64,000 nucleotides of DNA, taken from contig NZ_NFVA01000012.1 of NCBI RefSeq assembly GCF_002264395.1, positions 1 to 64,000 on the forward strand, given 5' to 3'. This document shows positions 7,897 to 16,604 of the stretch, in pieces. The stretch is from Paenibacillus sp. VTT E-133291. Its GTDB lineage: Bacteria > Bacillota > Bacilli > Paenibacillales > Paenibacillaceae. Within the stretch, counting starts at the first letter, position 1; every line of letters starts with the position of its first letter. The position numbers and the translations under genes are program-made. The notes under the pieces were generated by a model that had not been told where the DNA came from, made no database searches, and saw only the letters and a list, made by a program, of their open reading frames with translations.

Positions 7897-9033
7897 TCAC
7901 CCTTTCGTTCCTGAGGGATACTGTAAGTATGTTTTTTTAAGTTCATTCGCGACACGAGTCAGCGAATACAAGCTTTTCGCTTTATCCCAAGCTGAACGAG
8001 AAAGCTCGTAACGATAAGCCGGATCGGAGATCACCTTCTCTAAAGCGTCAGCAAGAGCAATCTCATCATCCGGACTGACCAGCAGACCATTCACACCATC
8101 TTCAATCTGCTCTGGTATCCCACCGACATTCGTCCCCACTAAAGCCAGGCAGCTAAGCGCCGCTTCTGCAAACACCGATCCGAAGGCTTCGGCCCGAGAA
8201 GGCAGCACGAAAATATCAAAGAATGGCATAAATTCTTCTGGATGAAGGGTGTATCCATAAAAAATCGTTTCATTATAAATCCCTAATTGTTTAGCCATAT
8301 TTTCCAAATCCGTACGGGAAGGCCCATCACCAATAATATGCAGGACATACTCATGGCCGCGATCTTTAAGCTCAGCACAGGCCTTAAGTAAAGTATCAAT
8401 GCCTTTGGCTGGAACTAGGCGCGTCACAGTTACTAGCTGCGGTACAGCATTGTCATGCGGAACTGGCTTAAACCTTTTTTCATCAAAACCATTCGGTATT
8501 ACTCCTATATTAGAAGGATCTAGAATATAAGGTGCCACATACTCTGCAAAAGCTTGTGACACGGTCATTAAGCGATCACTAACATGCTCAAGTTCACGAT
8601 AAAGCGAAACAAGAAACTGATGCTCAAGCCCACCCTCAGAAATAGCTCCATTAAGAATCAGCTCTCGCTCATAACTCGAGTGTAAGGTTTGAATTAACGG
8701 AGTATCTGGAAATATTTTTTTCATCGCTAAACCAGCAATTGGATGATGGGAATGGATTAGATCATAGGCCTTGCTCATTCGCAGTTTAGTCCACCATAGA
8801 TAATCACGATAGGTCTGAATATATTTCTGAACGATCTGACTTTCCCCAAACTGGGTCCAATCAAAGGTCTCGAATATGACTTCTTCATGTCCCTTGTTGC
8901 GAATCCGCTTAGGTAACCAAAACAAATCCATTTCCCAGCGGCTTGAACGGAACCTCTCCTGAAGATAAGGGATCATGGATGATACACCACCGGGTTGCTC
9001 CGGCGGGAAGAAGAGCGCTTGCAGCAAATTCAT
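7897..9033 (-). CDS. GT4-family glycosyltransferase
   Basis: A GT-B fold glycosyltransferase (glycosyltransferase family 4 type) of about 378 aa. The N-terminal acceptor domain starts with FFPPEQPGGVSSMIPYL. The C-terminal donor domain carries VTRLVPAKGIDTLLKA, GDGPSRTDLE, and the EX7E-type PSRAEAFGSVFAEAALS followed by GGIPEQIEDGVNGLLV. The ATG at 9033 is preferred over in-frame starts at 9081 and 9042 because AAAGGGG lies at correct spacing. Sugar donor and acceptor cannot be told. It is first in an operon with yhaO and yhaN, an unexpected partner for DNA-repair genes. Confidence 0.88.
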   Translation of the reverse strand: MNLLQALFFPPEQPGGVSSMIPYLQERFRSSRWEMDLFWLPKRIRNKGHEEVIFETFDWTQFGESQIVQKYIQTYRDYLWWTKLRMSKAYDLIHSHHPIAGLAMKKIFPDTPLIQTLHSSYERELILNGAISEGGLEHQFLVSLYRELEHVSDRLMTVSQAFAEYVAPYILDPSNIGVIPNGFDEKRFKPVPHDNAVPQLVTVTRLVPAKGIDTLLKACAELKDRGHEYVLHIIGDGPSRTDLENMAKQLGIYNETIFYGYTLHPEEFMPFFDIFVLPSRAEAFGSVFAEAALSCLALVGTNVGGIPEQIEDGVNGLLVSPDDEIALADALEKVISDPAYRYELSRSAWDKAKSLYSLTRVANELKKTYLQYPSGTKG

Positions 9034-9190
9034 ATGGTACATCCCCTTTACAATTGCCTTACGTACAGTAAGACTTGGCAATTATGATATAGTTGTGTAT
9101 ATGTAGAATTTCAGGTACGATTACGTTCCCCATACCTTGATTTTATCGGTATAAACATGAAACAGCAACTAAGAAAAAGGAGAATGAACT

Positions 9191-10594
9191 ATGAAGGAAG
9201 AACAGCTGCCTGCCTCTTACACCGCATATATACAAGAAATGCTGGGGGAAGAGGCAAATGCTTTTCTAGAAAGTTATTCAGCACCACGAACGCAGGGACT
9301 TCGTTTTAATCCACTGAAAAGTATCTCTGATGCAGGTCAAGTTGCAGTAGAGCGCACAGTCTCACAATTTGATTTAAAACCTATCCCATGGTGCCCTGAT
9401 GGTTATTATTATGAAGCACCCGCTCGCCCAGGTCGACACCCTTACCATGCTGCTGGACTATATTATATTCAGGAGCCTTCCGCAATGTCCGCAGCTGAAA
9501 TGCTGGCACCTAAACCCGGTGAAACCGTTCTCGACCTTGCAGCAGCCCCTGGCGGTAAAACTACGCATATCGCTGGTTTAATGCAAGGACAAGGCCTCTT
9601 AATCTCTAATGAAATTCATCCAGAGCGCGCAAAAATCCTTGCAGAGAACGTAGAACGTTTAGGCATAATGAATACCCTCGTAACCTGTGCAACGCCAGAA
9701 CAGCTGTCTTCGCGCTTCCCGCAAGTTTTTGATCGAATTATGTTAGACGCACCTTGCTCAGGAGAAGGCATGTTCCGAAAAGACCCAAAAGCCGTTCAAG
9801 AGTGGTCTCCGGATCATGTGGTTATGTGTGCAGCGAGACAATGGGACATTCTGCAAGACGCCTACCTGATGCTTAAGCCTGGGGGGACTCTAGCCTACTC
9901 TACTTGTACCTTTAACCGCCAAGAGAATGAAGAGACCATTTCCCGAATGACGGATCGATACCCCGATATGGAACTTCTTGCCCACAAGCGCCTTTGGCCA
10001 CATTTAGAAAAAGGCGAAGGCCACTTTGTTGCACTCCTACGTAAACAAAGTGTCATCGAAAACGACGTTAATGATGATGCCAAACGCAGCACCAATAAAC
10101 GTCGAGGCAAAAGCAACCTAAAAATTAATTCTTCCATTCGCGATGCGTATCAGTTATTCCAAGACTGGGCAGCGGTAGAACTGCCTGGTTTCTCATATCA
10201 AGGCGTCCCTCTGCTGTTCGGAGAATCCCTTTATTTGCTGCCTGAATCCTTTAAAGGCAACCTCCATACGGGGCTGCTGGATGGTTTGCGTATTCCACGA
10301 GCCGGGCTACATATTGCCCATTTGAAGAAAAATCGGATTGAGCCTGCTCACGCCCTTGCAATGGCGATTCAACACACACAAGTAACTCGTAGTTTTGATC
10401 TCAGTAGTGGGGGGCTGGAAATTCATGCTTGGCTCCGGGGCGAAAGCTTACCTGTGCCCGTGGAATTACATGGTTGGACACTTGTAACTTTAGATGGTTT
10501 GCCAATTAGTTGGGGCAAAGCGAGTGCAGGCCAACTTAAGAATCATCTTCCTAAAGGACTCCGCATCTTAAAAGCCCATATTGACGAGCAATAG
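9191..10594 (+). CDS. rsmF: RsmF-type 16S rRNA m5C methyltransferase (copy 1)
   Basis: A NOL1/NOP2/Sun-family RNA (cytosine-C5) methyltransferase of 467 aa. SAM motif I is LDLAAAPGGKTTHIA; motif IV is LDAPCSGEGMFRKDP, with the Cys that releases product; motif VI is AYSTCTFNRQENEE, with the nucleophilic Cys. The C-terminal RsmF/PUA-like region (WLRGESLPVP... GWTLVTLDGLPISWGKAS) fits YebU/RsmF-type enzymes. The start has AAAAAGGAGAATG upstream. A second, 507-aa homologue lies at 20880-22400, so one of the two may have a different target. Confidence 0.92.
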   Translation: MKEEQLPASYTAYIQEMLGEEANAFLESYSAPRTQGLRFNPLKSISDAGQVAVERTVSQFDLKPIPWCPDGYYYEAPARPGRHPYHAAGLYYIQEPSAMSAAEMLAPKPGETVLDLAAAPGGKTTHIAGLMQGQGLLISNEIHPERAKILAENVERLGIMNTLVTCATPEQLSSRFPQVFDRIMLDAPCSGEGMFRKDPKAVQEWSPDHVVMCAARQWDILQDAYLMLKPGGTLAYSTCTFNRQENEETISRMTDRYPDMELLAHKRLWPHLEKGEGHFVALLRKQSVIENDVNDDAKRSTNKRRGKSNLKINSSIRDAYQLFQDWAAVELPGFSYQGVPLLFGESLYLLPESFKGNLHTGLLDGLRIPRAGLHIAHLKKNRIEPAHALAMAIQHTQVTRSFDLSSGGLEIHAWLRGESLPVPVELHGWTLVTLDGLPISWGKASAGQLKNHLPKGLRILKAHIDEQ

Positions 10595-10705
10595 GCCATT
10601 GACCAGTTCATCTAGTCCACTTTGGCATATGATGTCATTATCTCAGAAAGCTGCGACACCCGCTGCAGCAATGAGAATAAGTCATACGTTAAGGAGGAAT
10701 ATATC

Positions 10706-10798
10706 ATGGGTGAATTTGGAGGAGGCTTCACTTCGACTGGTGCGATCTTGGTACTTTTTATCTTGCTTGTAATCATCTCCCGTTCGTTGTTCGTTTAA
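10706..10798 (+). CDS. YjcZ-family tiny membrane protein (30 aa)
   Basis: A 30-residue protein: a short Gly-rich N-terminus (MGEFGGGFTSTGAILVL) followed by one hydrophobic helix ending ISRSLFV. This is the pattern of the YjcZ / tiny-TM sporulation protein family of Bacillaceae and Paenibacillaceae. The AAGGAGGAA ribosome binding site at 10691-10699 and the terminator just downstream show a real gene despite its size. A close paralogue lies at 41231-41326 (shared TSTGxILVLFILLVII core). The molecular role is unknown; family members are sporulation-associated. Confidence 0.88.
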   Translation: MGEFGGGFTSTGAILVLFILLVIISRSLFV

Positions 10799-10828
10799 TA
10801 CCAACCCGACTAAATAGACGGTGAAATT

Positions 10829-10870
10829 AAAGCGGCTGTGTCGTCCTTTTTAGGGCGGTGCGGCCGCTTT
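10829..10870. terminator. Terminator between YjcZ and the methyltransferase remnant
   Basis: AAAGCGGC (10829-10836) pairs with GCCGCTTT (10863-10870). The arms continue inward almost without break if G-U pairs are allowed, and TTTATTTCTTT follows on the plus strand. It serves the plus-strand YjcZ gene and overlaps the end of the minus-strand methyltransferase. Confidence 0.8.
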
Positions 10871-11460
10871 ATTTCTTTCCGATATAGCATCTCCATTTAT
10901 TGTTCTCGTGAATATTCACCGTTTGAAAGCCGGATTGCCGAAATAACTGATCGATCTCATCATTTTTTGTATATTTTTTCATGTGATAATTGATTTTATA
11001 GATTTCGGAAATCATAACAAACGTTCCGCCTGCCTTCAGCACCCTAAACACTTCACTTATATCATGTTCAAGATCGGGCCAGAAATAATGCGTTTGAATA
11101 GCCGTAATCGTCCCGAAAAATCCATCGTTGAATGGTAACGCTGATACGTCTCCCCGACTAATCTTTACCCTACCCGCAGCTACAGCCTTATTGTTTTTTT
11201 GAATGGATGTCTCCACAGCTTGTTGTGAATAATCTATTCCGTAGATTTCCTGATGTTTATTTTGGTTTGAAAGCATATGTATAGTTTGACCGCCACCACA
11301 GCCTATGTCCAGAATAGGTGCGTTGTTTATAATCTGAAATTTTTTTAAGCCCCCACGCTGTTATGCTAGTATGCGCCTGGTTCATGATCTTGATCATGAT
11401 ATTCCCCACAAACCCTCTCGGGTTCTTAGCTTGATCGATCAGCGTATTCAATAATCCCAT
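10869..11460 (-). pseudogene. Class I SAM methyltransferase interrupted by a +1 frameshift
   Basis: Two frames together make one methyltransferase. The 5' part (11460 down to about 11346) encodes MGLLNTLIDQAKNPRGFVGN...TAWGLKK. The 3' part (from about 11335 down) continues APILDIGCGGGQTIHML, SAM motif I, and on through YGIDYSQQAVE, SRGDVSALPFNDGFFGTI and EVFRVLKAGGTFVMISE. The break is at a run of seven A's (minus strand, 11340-11346); removing one A restores a single frame of about 196 codons with LKKFQIINNAPILD. Either a recent pseudogene, a phase-variable or slippage-corrected gene, or a sequencing error in a homopolymer. The natural substrate is unknown. Confidence 0.85.
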
Positions 11461-11475
11461 ATCTGTACCTCCCTA

Positions 11476-12117
11476 TCAATTGCCCATACCAGCAGCCTGA
11501 TCACTTGATATATGTTCCGTAAGATTTTCAGCTGTAACTAACCACTTATCTACTTGATACTCTATTTTATGAATACTAGTATATGAAGTCGGGAAATGGG
11601 CATTCTTATTCGTCCATGTTAGCCCTTTTAAAATATGGTATATAACATTGATTACGCCACCATGAGTGACCACAATTACATTTTCATTTGGATCAGTACT
11701 CTCCAGTTCAATACATAAATTTGAGAGACTTGAACTTATTCGCGTAAAAAACTCCTGAGGACTTTCTCCTCCTGGAAATCTTTCATCCATTCTTAAAGCC
11801 GAGAAATAAAGACCCGGGTATCGTTCATTTGCGATTTCATGGGGCATTCCAGCGATTACACCATTGTTTGTTTCTCTCCAATTTGAACTGCTTTCAACAG
11901 GCAAGCTAAGCGCTCTGGCTATCTCATTTGCTGTATCTAACGCACGTTGCAAATCACTGCTAAGGATACGAGTGATGTTAAAGTTAGATTGATTCTCCTT
12001 AAGATAACAACCAAGCCGTTCGGCTTGTCTATACCCCTCTACTACAAGTCCGCGTTGACTCCACCCCCCACGAAAGCCCTCATCATCTATTCCATGCCTC
12101 ATAAAATATATAGCCAT
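11476..12117 (-). CDS. Histidine phosphatase family protein
   Basis: A phosphoglycerate-mutase-like phosphatase of 213 aa. The N-terminal MAIYFMRHGIDDEG carries the RHG motif with the phosphorylated His. ILSSDLQRALDTA, the Glu-bearing WRETNNG, and the second catalytic His in VIVVTHGGVINVIYH complete the active site. The start follows a GGAGG ribosome binding site. The substrate cannot be deduced; PhoE- or CobC-like roles are possible. It lies 15 bases upstream of the broken methyltransferase and probably shares its transcript, in a patch of accessory genes. Confidence 0.88.
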   Translation of the reverse strand: MAIYFMRHGIDDEGFRGGWSQRGLVVEGYRQAERLGCYLKENQSNFNITRILSSDLQRALDTANEIARALSLPVESSSNWRETNNGVIAGMPHEIANERYPGLYFSALRMDERFPGGESPQEFFTRISSSLSNLCIELESTDPNENVIVVTHGGVINVIYHILKGLTWTNKNAHFPTSYTSIHKIEYQVDKWLVTAENLTEHISSDQAAGMGN

Positions 12118-12211
12118 TGAATGTATACCTCCAGATCAAAGATTGTTATACATTTCCATAACACACTTTATTAATCCTCCATTTTTGCTAAACATTTCTA
12201 TCCTCCCAGCT

Positions 12212-12237
12212 AAAAAAGCCACCGTCTCATCGGTAGC
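12212..12237 (-). terminator. Intrinsic terminator of the PanE-like gene
   Basis: On the minus strand GCTACCG (12237-12231) pairs with CGGTGGC (12224-12218), one pair being G-U, and TTTTTT follows. Confidence 0.8.
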
Positions 12238-12279
12238 CCTTTAAGCTGAGTATTTATTCCTACTGCCAATTCGTATAGA

Positions 12280-13212
12280 CTATCCATTATACTTCGAGAT
12301 CGCTTGTTTTTGAAGTTGATCCCAATGGGGCGTCGCAACCTTTGCTTGTTGCTTCAAAATATCGAACGAATCAAACATCGCAACAATTTCGCTGAAAGAA
12401 CCATCTACTAATTTCATAAACGGTAATTTATGAATGATTTTTAGGCCATAGTATACAGCCTGTTTATGTTTTCGAATAACGTTAACTTGACCTGCAGGCG
12501 TGATCGTATACCCTAATGCCTCCATGATCTGAAATCCCTCATCCATGACTGAAATAGCTTGTTTTAATAACTTTTTGTCCTTGGATACTTTTTTCAAATC
12601 CCCGTCATGAAGATAACTAAGAGAGTTTAATGCCACGATCGGCACGATATGGCTTTTAAGCCAAGCATCCATATCCTCATGATAAGTTAGCTTATACTTA
12701 ACATTGTTAAACGCATTTTCCAGTAAAGGCTTTATTGGAATCTCACCGTCTAGACTGCCAAGTACCATTTGCCCTCCTGCGTGTATTTTGATAACGCGAC
12801 CGCTAGCTTCACGAATTCCTGCACTAAGCTGAAATCCGAAGACTATATTTTTCCTCACATTGCTCATTTCCTGTAAATCTTGTTGCATCCCATGGGCATC
12901 GCCATTATTCCCCACAAGAATTATATTCAGACTCTGATTATTAGCTAAAGTAGGTAAGACGGCTGGAAAATCATTGTATTTCATAACAACAAAAATTAGA
13001 TCATAGCGATCATCCGTTTGAAGCTCAGAGATGACTTTTACAGCATCAACAGTGTTTTTATATTGAAAATAATGACGAAGTACAAGTCCGTCTTTCGTCA
13101 ATTGTTCCGCACGCTTCCCTCTGGCAAGCACCGTAACATCGTTTCCCCCACGCACTAGGACATGCGCAAGATAGCTGCCTAAAACTCCCGCTCCAAAAAC
13201 TAATACTCTCAT
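12280..13212 (-). CDS. Ketopantoate reductase (PanE/ApbA) family oxidoreductase
   Basis: A 310-aa NAD(P)H-dependent reductase of the 2-dehydropantoate 2-reductase family. The N-terminal Rossmann motif GAGVLGSYLAHVL is followed by FVVMKYNDFPAVLPTL, and the C-terminal helical domain contains LKSHIVPIVALNSLSYL. The sequence is diverged: the usual GxxNG segment reads GNNGDAHG. It may therefore reduce another keto acid rather than serve pantothenate synthesis, and no panB/C/D genes are adjacent. It is transcribed divergently from the TetR regulator at 13378, which probably controls it through the palindrome at 13246-13262. A terminator follows. Confidence 0.8.
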   Translation of the reverse strand: MRVLVFGAGVLGSYLAHVLVRGGNDVTVLARGKRAEQLTKDGLVLRHYFQYKNTVDAVKVISELQTDDRYDLIFVVMKYNDFPAVLPTLANNQSLNIILVGNNGDAHGMQQDLQEMSNVRKNIVFGFQLSAGIREASGRVIKIHAGGQMVLGSLDGEIPIKPLLENAFNNVKYKLTYHEDMDAWLKSHIVPIVALNSLSYLHDGDLKKVSKDKKLLKQAISVMDEGFQIMEALGYTITPAGQVNVIRKHKQAVYYGLKIIHKLPFMKLVDGSFSEIVAMFDSFDILKQQAKVATPHWDQLQKQAISKYNG

Positions 13213-13245
13213 AATAGTAACCCCTCTATCCCTTTTTAGACATTT

Positions 13246-13262
13246 GTTGATTTACAATCAAC
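13246..13262. promoter_or_regulatory. Candidate TetR operator
   Basis: GTTGATT-TAC-AATCAAC is a perfect 7-bp inverted repeat in the space between the divergent PanE-like and TetR genes. TetR proteins normally bind palindromes of this size between divergent genes; the assignment is inferred from position. A weaker TGTTG...CAACA repeat lies near 13325-13341. Confidence 0.5.
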
Positions 13263-13377
13263 TGTTCGATAAAATCAGATTAGCACATCTCCAGTATGTA
13301 TCAATCGCTAGATTTATCGGTTTTGTTGGTTTTTCAACAGATCACAACATATTGTTTAATAAAAAGGGAGTATTACC

Positions 13378-13947
13378 ATGGATAGAAGAATTAAAAAAAA
13401 CCAAACAGCCATCATGAATGCATTCATTCAACTGATGGCTGAAAAAGATTTTGAAAAAATAACAATTAACGAAATCGCAGAGCGCGCTGATGTAAACCGC
13501 GGAACGATTTATTCCCATTATGCGGATAAATACGATCTGATGGATAAATGCCTGGCGGCTCAGCTCCAACAACTAATCGAAAGCTGCTCCGCAGTGGAGG
13601 ATGAAACCGAACCTAATCCCTCTAAGTCATCATTACTCCGCACGCTGGAACAATTGGAGGAGAATGCTCTCTTTTATAAGACTTTATTAAGAAACAAAAC
13701 GCTGCTCTCCTTTAGAAACCAATTACAAGATATGATAAATAATCAGATCAAATTACAATTCTTAGAAAACAATTTAAACCTAGATGAGTTAAGTAAGGAT
13801 ATATCCGTGCAATTTTTGAGTTCGGCGACTGTCGGCGTAATTGAATGGTGGTTTACTCATAACAATCCTTGTTCTGCAAAAGAGATCACCGAAAAGTTAT
13901 GGTCCATGCTTGAACTTAATCTGCAGATGATCCGTACTCAGTCTTGA
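13378..13947 (+). CDS. TetR/AcrR family transcriptional regulator
   Basis: A 189-aa regulator with a TetR N-terminal helix-turn-helix: AIMNAFIQLMAEKDFEKITINEIAERADVNRGTIYSHYADKYDLMD. The remaining 130 residues are helical and of the TetR_C_7-like type seen in Firmicutes. The start is at an ATG with AAAAGGGAG upstream. It is divergent from the PanE-like gene and convergent with the ABC exporter operon, whose ATPase gene it overlaps by 32 bases at the 3' ends. The ligand is unknown. Confidence 0.88.
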   Translation: MDRRIKKNQTAIMNAFIQLMAEKDFEKITINEIAERADVNRGTIYSHYADKYDLMDKCLAAQLQQLIESCSAVEDETEPNPSKSSLLRTLEQLEENALFYKTLLRNKTLLSFRNQLQDMINNQIKLQFLENNLNLDELSKDISVQFLSSATVGVIEWWFTHNNPCSAKEITEKLWSMLELNLQMIRTQS

Positions 13948-14932
13948 GACTGTCATTGTCTATCTCATAAATAGAGCTAATAATCTTTTCAATCGGGATT
14001 TCCTTAATGGATATATCAAGAATCTCTACCTTTTCGCTAAGAATATGAAGAAACTCACCCATTTTACACTGCTCGGTATCGATTTCTAATTCCACTTCGT
14101 AATCCGATATTCTATCCGATATCAGAGTCCCAGGCAGGTCAATATCTCCAATCGTTGTAGCTGCAGAAAGCCTGACCACTTTTTTAGCGCCCAGATGAAG
14201 TCGAAGTTCGGAGAACTTATCGTCATAAACTTTTTTACCTTGATGAATAATTAGTACTCTTTGCACCAAACGCTCAACGTCTTCCAAATCATGTGTCGTT
14301 AGAATAAATGTGGTGCCTTCCTGATTCATTTGCTTAATGAATTCTCTGATTCTTTGTTTAGCTATAACATCCAGCCCGATCGTTGGCTCATCCAAAAAAA
14401 CCACTGGCGGAGAATGAAGCATGGCCATAATAAACTCACATTTCATTCGTTCCCCCAGAGAGAGGGTTCGCGTAGGTTTAGTGATAATATCGCCAATTTC
14501 GAACATACTTACAAACCGGTCTAGTCTTGTACGAAAATCATTCATGGGAATATCATATATTTCCTTGTTCATATAAAAGCTATCCAAAGGAGGAATGTCC
14601 CAAATTAACTGCGATTTCTGTCCGAACAATACCCCGATTTGTTTTACATATTGATTTTTCTGCTTATGAGGGTTGTACCCAAGAACATTTATTTCTCCCG
14701 ATGTGGGATAGAGAACGCCTGTCAGCATTTTAATCGTCGTTGATTTCCCCGCACCGTTTGGACCTAGAATGCCAATGATCTCTCCTTTTCCAACACTGAA
14801 CGAAAGATCCTCTACAGAGGTAATTATCGATTTTTCACGGTGAAACAGACTTTTAAATACGCTTTTTGCATCTTGTCCACGGTGATAGGTTTCATATTGC
14901 TTAGTTAAGTTTTTGACGGTAATAATATCCAA
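13916..14932 (-). CDS. ABC-2 type exporter ATP-binding protein
   Basis: A 338-aa ATPase of the DrrA/NatA-like type. Walker A is GPNGAGKST, the signature is LSLGERMKCEF, Walker B is PPVVFLDEPTIGLDV and the H-loop is TTHDLEDV. The C-terminal 100 residues form the extra domain found in ABC-2 exporters. It starts at TTG (14932) after AAGGAG at good spacing. It is last in a three-gene operon behind two PF06182-type permeases. The substrate is unknown; drug, lipid or peptide export is plausible. Confidence 0.92.
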   Translation of the reverse strand: MDIITVKNLTKQYETYHRGQDAKSVFKSLFHREKSIITSVEDLSFSVGKGEIIGILGPNGAGKSTTIKMLTGVLYPTSGEINVLGYNPHKQKNQYVKQIGVLFGQKSQLIWDIPPLDSFYMNKEIYDIPMNDFRTRLDRFVSMFEIGDIITKPTRTLSLGERMKCEFIMAMLHSPPVVFLDEPTIGLDVIAKQRIREFIKQMNQEGTTFILTTHDLEDVERLVQRVLIIHQGKKVYDDKFSELRLHLGAKKVVRLSAATTIGDIDLPGTLISDRISDYEVELEIDTEQCKMGEFLHILSEKVEILDISIKEIPIEKIISSIYEIDNDSLKTEYGSSAD

Positions 14933-14954
14933 TGTAATTCTCCTTCATACAAAT

Positions 14955-15737
14955 TCATCCTCCGGCACTTTTGTAACTACGAAGCATGTACGTATAGAGC
15001 CAAATTCCGAAGGCAGCAAATAACACACAAGGGATAATCGCTATAAAAAAATAGGCATCCCATCGTCCAATCAGAGTAGATGCTGGAAAGTAAGCAATCA
15101 TGGAAACCGGAAATAGAAAAGAACTTACTGCTACGACTGCTTTAGGGAAAATCGTCCCTGGATACCGCCCAAAAGACTTAATACTTTCAAACATCTCCGG
15201 CAAGCGGGAATTCGCCACCCATTTGAAGGAAATCGCTGCAACGATAAGCGCCACGCCGAACATGACCAGCAGCCCAGCTCCAAACAACAACAGGAATAAT
15301 AACCAAGAGCTGAAAGTCACCCCTTCGATTCCACTAAGAGCGTACGCGAACATAATTACCCCACCACCCAAAAGCCCGATACTTTCGAATTCAAAAGATC
15401 TAGCCAACAGTAAAAATAAGCTCGAGGTCGGTTTAATTAATACCACTTCCAGCGTACCCTCGACTACATGGGACATCGTATTCCACATAATTCCGTTAAA
15501 AAAAATCCCGGCACAAGCCGTAGACAGAATAAACACAGATTGAATTAATAGTGCCTCTTTAAAGGTCCATCCTTCAAATGAAGCATTCGAATTATAGATG
15601 AACACCGTTACTAAGGGAAACAACCCATTCCCTATGAGCATGATCAAACTATTAAGAATAAAATTAACACGATAGGTGATCGCAGAAGCAATATTCGCCT
15701 TCATACAAGTTTTGTAGATTAGATACATACGTTTCAT
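14955..15737 (-). CDS. ABC-2 family permease (second subunit)
   Basis: A 260-aa membrane protein with six hydrophobic helices, resembling the ABC2_membrane_6 (DUF990) family whose members work as heteromeric pairs. Typical features are the MYLIYKTCMKANIASAITYR start and a long ESIKSFGRYPGTIFP loop. The ATG overlaps the stop of the preceding permease by 4 bases (ATGA), which implies coupled translation. The ATPase gene follows 22 bases later. Confidence 0.88.
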   Translation of the reverse strand: MKRMYLIYKTCMKANIASAITYRVNFILNSLIMLIGNGLFPLVTVFIYNSNASFEGWTFKEALLIQSVFILSTACAGIFFNGIMWNTMSHVVEGTLEVVLIKPTSSLFLLLARSFEFESIGLLGGGVIMFAYALSGIEGVTFSSWLLFLLLFGAGLLVMFGVALIVAAISFKWVANSRLPEMFESIKSFGRYPGTIFPKAVVAVSSFLFPVSMIAYFPASTLIGRWDAYFFIAIIPCVLFAAFGIWLYTYMLRSYKSAGG

Positions 15738-16555
15738 GCGCCCACCCCCGTAAAATGCTTAAGCGATACCGCATACAGCACCCGGCAGACTATTCCGGCA
15801 ATAATAACAGCTATGAACTGTAACAACAAAACTTGAGGAATAGGTAAGGTTATATCAGCTAAAGTATAGCTACCTGTATAGACCATTGCAGGCAGAAAGG
15901 TCGTATATTGAAACGGTAAGAAAAAGGAAGCCATCTGTAAGGATTTTGGGAAAAAGACTAATGGAATCAGTGATCCTGAGAATATCCCCTCACAAAGACT
16001 GAAAAAGTTACGAATACTGGAGGATTGCACCATCCAAAAGGCGACCATTCCAATACTATAATGAATGAAAAAATTCATCATGAACGCCATCGCTATAGAA
16101 AGAATTGCGTATAGTAAATTTGCGGGTATAACATCAATATGAAAAATAAAGAAGAAGATCATAAAGCAGGGTATAAATTCAAATAGAAGCCCAAGTACCC
16201 TATGCCCTGCCTTCTGAGACAATGCATAGAACATATGATTCATTGGTCTTAAAGAGAACGTAATGAACTTCCCGGTGCGAATGAGCATTTGTAAGTTCCA
16301 ATCGGCAAAATCCATGGTCAAGTAGTTGATCAACATCGTGGCGCAAAAATAAGAGAGCATCTGAGAGAGCGACATCCCATTAATAGAGGATTCTCCGCTA
16401 TAAACAGCGCTCCATATATAATACTGCACTAGAAAATATACCGGGCCTACAAAAATAGAAACCATCGAATGCGTTCTGTACGCACTCCATTCCTTATAAG
16501 TAACAAAAGCAACCGCTCTCATAACGTGAAAGCGGTGCTTTATCTTCTCAAACAT
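15734..16555 (-). CDS. ABC-2 family permease (first subunit)
   Basis: A 273-aa membrane protein with about six helices, related to its downstream neighbour and probably the other half of the transmembrane channel. It begins with a basic segment (MFEKIKHRFHVMRAVAF) before the first helix, and carries the family-type NFFSLCEGIFSGSLIPLVFFP loop. The ATG follows an AGGATGTG ribosome binding site. It is the first gene of the exporter operon; the serine-hydrolase gene ends 49 bases upstream on the same strand and may be co-transcribed. Confidence 0.88.
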   Translation of the reverse strand: MFEKIKHRFHVMRAVAFVTYKEWSAYRTHSMVSIFVGPVYFLVQYYIWSAVYSGESSINGMSLSQMLSYFCATMLINYLTMDFADWNLQMLIRTGKFITFSLRPMNHMFYALSQKAGHRVLGLLFEFIPCFMIFFFIFHIDVIPANLLYAILSIAMAFMMNFFIHYSIGMVAFWMVQSSSIRNFFSLCEGIFSGSLIPLVFFPKSLQMASFFLPFQYTTFLPAMVYTGSYTLADITLPIPQVLLLQFIAVIIAGIVCRVLYAVSLKHFTGVGA

Positions 16556-16604
16556 AAGTCACATCCTGCCTATCTTTGATATCTCACAACATATAATCTT
16601 TTTC

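Noticed and set aside
10683..10699. Sigma-K promoter (CATACGTTA) for the first YjcZ gene
   Set aside because: The CATANNNTA match overlaps the ribosome binding site, so transcription would start too late for translation.
11257..11460. Separate 67-aa gene at the 5' part of the broken methyltransferase
   Set aside because: Its first 37 residues match the N-terminus of the joined methyltransferase frame; the rest is out-of-frame read-through.
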